From: Flavobacteriales bacterium UBA4474
Lineage (GTDB): Bacteria > Bacteroidota > Bacteroidia > Flavobacteriales_D > Sanyastnellaceae
Assembly (NCBI GenBank): GCA_002389295.1
Contig: DGOE01000045.1
Span: forward strand, 1-44,393
Direction: 5' to 3'
Length of the DNA: 44,393 nt
The first letter of the stretch is position 1, and the number at the start of each line of letters is the position of its first letter. Under the pieces are notes generated by a model. That model saw nothing but the letters and a program-made list of their open reading frames with translations. It searched no databases and was not told the origin of the DNA. The position numbers and the translations under genes are program-made. Below are positions 42,343 to 44,393 of the stretch, one piece after another.

Positions 42343-43838
42343 TGTCTGGTCGATTGGGAAGCGCGGAAAGCCTTCCGACGAGACTCGGCTTTTTGGGCCT
42401 TGAGGCTGGCTTCTTTCTCGAGCTGAACCACCTCGGAGCGCTCTTGCCCATAGCCCAAAAGGGCCAGCACATCTTCTGCCTGCTGTTCGTCGCAGAAGAC
42501 CTCGGCCTGGAGACGGCCCTCTCCGTCCCTATTTAAGAGCACATGCTTTGGTCCGGGCATCAAGCAATGGTGCACGCCACCGTGTCCTCCGATGTTGTCC
42601 TGATAGGCCGCCGTGTTGAAGAAGGCCAGATACAGCGGTTTCTCCGGGCTGAACTTGGGCAGGTAGATGGCATTGAGATGCTGCTCCGAATTGTAATAGT
42701 CATCGCTGTCGCAGGTCAGTCCGCCCAAGAAAACCCGCTCATAGTTGTCCTCCCATCGGTTGACCGGCAGCATCATGAAACGCTTGTTGATGGCCCAGGT
42801 ATCGGGCAGGGTCGTCATGAAACTCGAGTCGATCAGGTTCCAACGCTCCCGGTCGTTCTGGCGCTTCTGATACAAGACCTTGTACAGGGTTCCTCCCGCC
42901 TCTCCCACCGTGAAGGAGCCGAATTCCGTGAAGATGTCAGGAACCGGAACTCCTTCTTCACGGCAGTGCACCATGATCTGTTCGAGGATGGCCTCGATCA
43001 TGTAGGCGTAATCGTATTCAAAGCCCAACGAATTCTTGATGGGGAGTCCCCCGCCGATGTTAAGCGCCGTTAGATGCGGACACTCCTTGCGCAGCATGCA
43101 ATACACATCAAGCGCCTTGCGCAGCTCATTCCAGTAGTATGCCGTGTCCCGAATGCCGGTATTCACGAAGAAGTGAAGCATGCGCAGCTTGAGGTTGGGG
43201 TGGTCTGCGAGGTGCTCCCTCCAAAACGGGACGATGCGTCTGTACCCTATTCCCAAACGGGACGTGTAGAATTCGAACTTGGGTTCCTCTTCCGAGGCGA
43301 TGCGCAGTCCCACCTCAATCGGCGAATCCACAGCGGCACTCAGCATGTCGAATTCCAACTCGTTATCCAGGACAGGCAAGATTCCCGTGAATCCATCCGC
43401 TTGCAAGGCTGCGATCCTGTCTAAATAGGTGCGTGTCTTGAAACCGTTGCAGATCACGGTGGACTTTCGGTCCAAATGACCACTCGCCTCTAGCGCCCGT
43501 ACAATGTCAAGATCAAAAGCGCTGCTTGTCTCCAAGTGGGCACCGTGCCTCAAAACCTCCTCCGTAACATGGCGGAAGTGCGAACTCTTGGTGACGTAGC
43601 AATAGTGATAGGTGCCTTCATATCCCAGCCGGTCCATGGCTTCCGTAAACCAGCCCGTGGCTTTTCGGATGCTCTCCCCAATCCGGGGGAGATAAGTGAA
43701 CCGGAGGGGGGTGCCATAGCGTTTGACCAGCTCCATCAGGTCAATGCCGTGGAAGCGAAGTGAGTCGCCATCGAGGACGAACTCGTCCTGTGGCCAGTCG
43801 AAAGTTTGCTCGATCAGGTCGAGATACCTTGTTTTCAT
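42339..43838 (-). CDS. speA: Biosynthetic arginine decarboxylase
   Basis: A 499-residue PLP fold-III decarboxylase that makes agmatine from arginine. The PLP lysine is Lys84 in CYVTKSSHFRHV. Further signs are the ETSSAFDLD region, NIGGGLPIKN (phosphate loop), EFGSFTVGEA and the active-site Cys in LTCDSDDYY. It is shorter than the ~630-residue enterobacterial SpeA, as is usual for this lineage. The C-terminus is a charged tail. It heads the four-gene polyamine operon and has a 226-base upstream region with hairpins. Confidence 0.92.
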   Translation of the reverse strand: MKTRYLDLIEQTFDWPQDEFVLDGDSLRFHGIDLMELVKRYGTPLRFTYLPRIGESIRKATGWFTEAMDRLGYEGTYHYCYVTKSSHFRHVTEEVLRHGAHLETSSAFDLDIVRALEASGHLDRKSTVICNGFKTRTYLDRIAALQADGFTGILPVLDNELEFDMLSAAVDSPIEVGLRIASEEEPKFEFYTSRLGIGYRRIVPFWREHLADHPNLKLRMLHFFVNTGIRDTAYYWNELRKALDVYCMLRKECPHLTALNIGGGLPIKNSLGFEYDYAYMIEAILEQIMVHCREEGVPVPDIFTEFGSFTVGEAGGTLYKVLYQKRQNDRERWNLIDSSFMTTLPDTWAINKRFMMLPVNRWEDNYERVFLGGLTCDSDDYYNSEQHLNAIYLPKFSPEKPLYLAFFNTAAYQDNIGGHGGVHHCLMPGPKHVLLNRDGEGRLQAEVFCDEQQAEDVLALLGYGQERSEVVQLEKEASLKAQKAESRRKAFRASQSTRQ

Positions 43839-43883
43839 TGGGGGTTGGAAGAAGGGGGGAGAAGAGGGGATGGGCCGGACGGA

Positions 43884-43965
43884 CGCTCCTCATCCCGAGG
43901 AGCGATTCCGCAGCGTCACCCGCGGCTCAAAGCCGAATCTGCTTCCACCGGCGCTGCAAGGCCGG
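43884..43965. repeat. Cluster of three hairpins, REP-like, upstream of speA
   Basis: CGCTCCTC (43884-43891) pairs perfectly with GAGGAGCG (43897-43904). CGGCT (43923-43927) pairs with AGCCG (43931-43935). CCGGC (43948-43952) pairs with GCCGG (43961-43965). The first resembles the TCATCCCGAGGAGCG core of known intergenic palindromic elements. No T run follows, so these are not ordinary terminators. Only one copy is in the window. The rest of the 43839-44064 gap shows no gene; a CACGTTTG sequence on the minus strand (43980-43987) is a possible -7 box. Confidence 0.5.
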
Positions 43966-44064
43966 CTTCACCCAACTATCAAACGTGGTAGGCATTCCAT
44001 CAACGGAATTACGGCGCAAGAATACACACCTTACTCCACTGTCTCGCAAACGACTACGAAAAAA

Positions 44065-44393
44065 TCAAGGGCGCCAATGTGAGAGGTCGATATCGAGCAG
44101 TTTTTCGAGCGCCTCAACATCCGATTCGAAATGGGTCCACAGCACCTTTCGATCCGCATCCGATAGCCCGGGCAAACCCTCATTGGTGTACCAAATCCGC
44201 TTCAGTCCTTGCTTCATCGGCCGAGGAATCAACCGTTCCATGGCACCCTTCATTCCAAATCGGGTCATCCAATGATTCAGCCCCTCCATCCTCGCTCTTC
44301 CCGCCGGATTGGATCGGTTTCCATCCACTTCGGGAATGGGACTTTCCAAACCCATCCATTGCTTCAGCTCCTCCCAAGTTTTCGGGTCCGACA
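44065..44393 (-). CDS. Sulfotransferase-like protein, C-terminal part (5' partial)
   Basis: The frame is open to the right edge, so only the last ~109 residues are seen. A NRSNPAGRAR segment, then LKRIWYTNEGLP, SDADRKVLWTHFESDVEALEKLL and the ending DLSHWRP match the C-terminal end of PAPS-dependent sulfotransferase domains, where DxxxLEKLL..DLSxW is common. The catalytic P-loop and the 3'-phosphate site would be outside the window, so activity cannot be judged. It is co-oriented with speA but 226 bases away. Confidence 0.6.
   Translation of the reverse strand, partial: SDPKTWEELKQWMGLESPIPEVDGNRSNPAGRARMEGLNHWMTRFGMKGAMERLIPRPMKQGLKRIWYTNEGLPGLSDADRKVLWTHFESDVEALEKLLDIDLSHWRP

Overview
The window is about 44 kb of a Bacteroidota chromosome, most likely from the Flavobacteriales or a close relative, although its base composition is GC-rich for that group. 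The evidence is a type IX secretion sorting domain on a giant surface protein, Bacteroidota-type promoters (TAnnTTTG) with almost no Shine-Dalgarno sequences, a DnaG whose N-terminal zinc ligands are replaced in the way I recall for flavobacteria, DUF4292, and the neighbour order yicC-gmk-nadD. Genes are packed tightly. Many neighbours overlap by an ATGA or GTGA, convergent stops meet within a few bases, and no stretch over 300 bases lacks a gene.

Layout: (1) 1-10854 holds surface proteins: the end of a >3,190-residue cysteine-rich, calcium-loop and HYR-like repeat protein, then a YadA-head-like fibre protein. (2) 10855-13589: tRNA-Gln with promoter and terminator, an aldehyde dehydrogenase resembling the aminomuconate-semialdehyde type, and an OmpA-domain lipoprotein. 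(3) 13590-25937 is largely housekeeping: a cysteine-repeat lipoprotein, recJ, dnaG, a two-component pair, prs-rplY-pth, nadD-gmk-yicC (reverse) and a polyprenyl diphosphate synthase. (4) 25934-27491: a MORN-like lipoprotein and a LysM glucosaminidase. (5) 27517-39673 is a co-directional run of ten genes: tyrosine/homogentisate catabolism (hmgA, hpd), a fused peptide-type ABC ATPase, an enoyl-CoA hydratase, dut, a sugar nucleotidyltransferase, a TPR lipoprotein, a DUF4292 lipoprotein, an EnvC-like protein and feoB. (6) feoA is convergent with feoB, followed by tRNA-Val. (7) 40121-43838 (reverse) is a polyamine operon: arginine decarboxylase, agmatinase-family hydrolase, a deoxyhypusine-synthase-family enzyme and a small acidic protein. 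(8) A partial sulfotransferase-like gene runs off the right edge.

Genes that work together: prs, rplY and pth form a nucleotide/translation cluster. The two-component pair is divergent from prs. yicC, gmk and nadD are coupled by stop-start overlaps. hpd and hmgA carry out consecutive steps of tyrosine breakdown. The NTase-TPR-DUF4292-EnvC block looks like an envelope maintenance module. speA and speB convert arginine to putrescine through agmatine, and the deoxyhypusine-synthase homologue probably uses that product.

I found no defence system, CRISPR array, insertion sequence, prophage or biosynthetic cluster. The points most worth a second look are promoter boxes placed exactly four bases before several start codons (possible leaderless transcription), a DnaG without zinc ligands, a FeoB with a non-canonical G4 motif, the deoxyhypusine-synthase homologue, and the repeat architecture of the two surface proteins.
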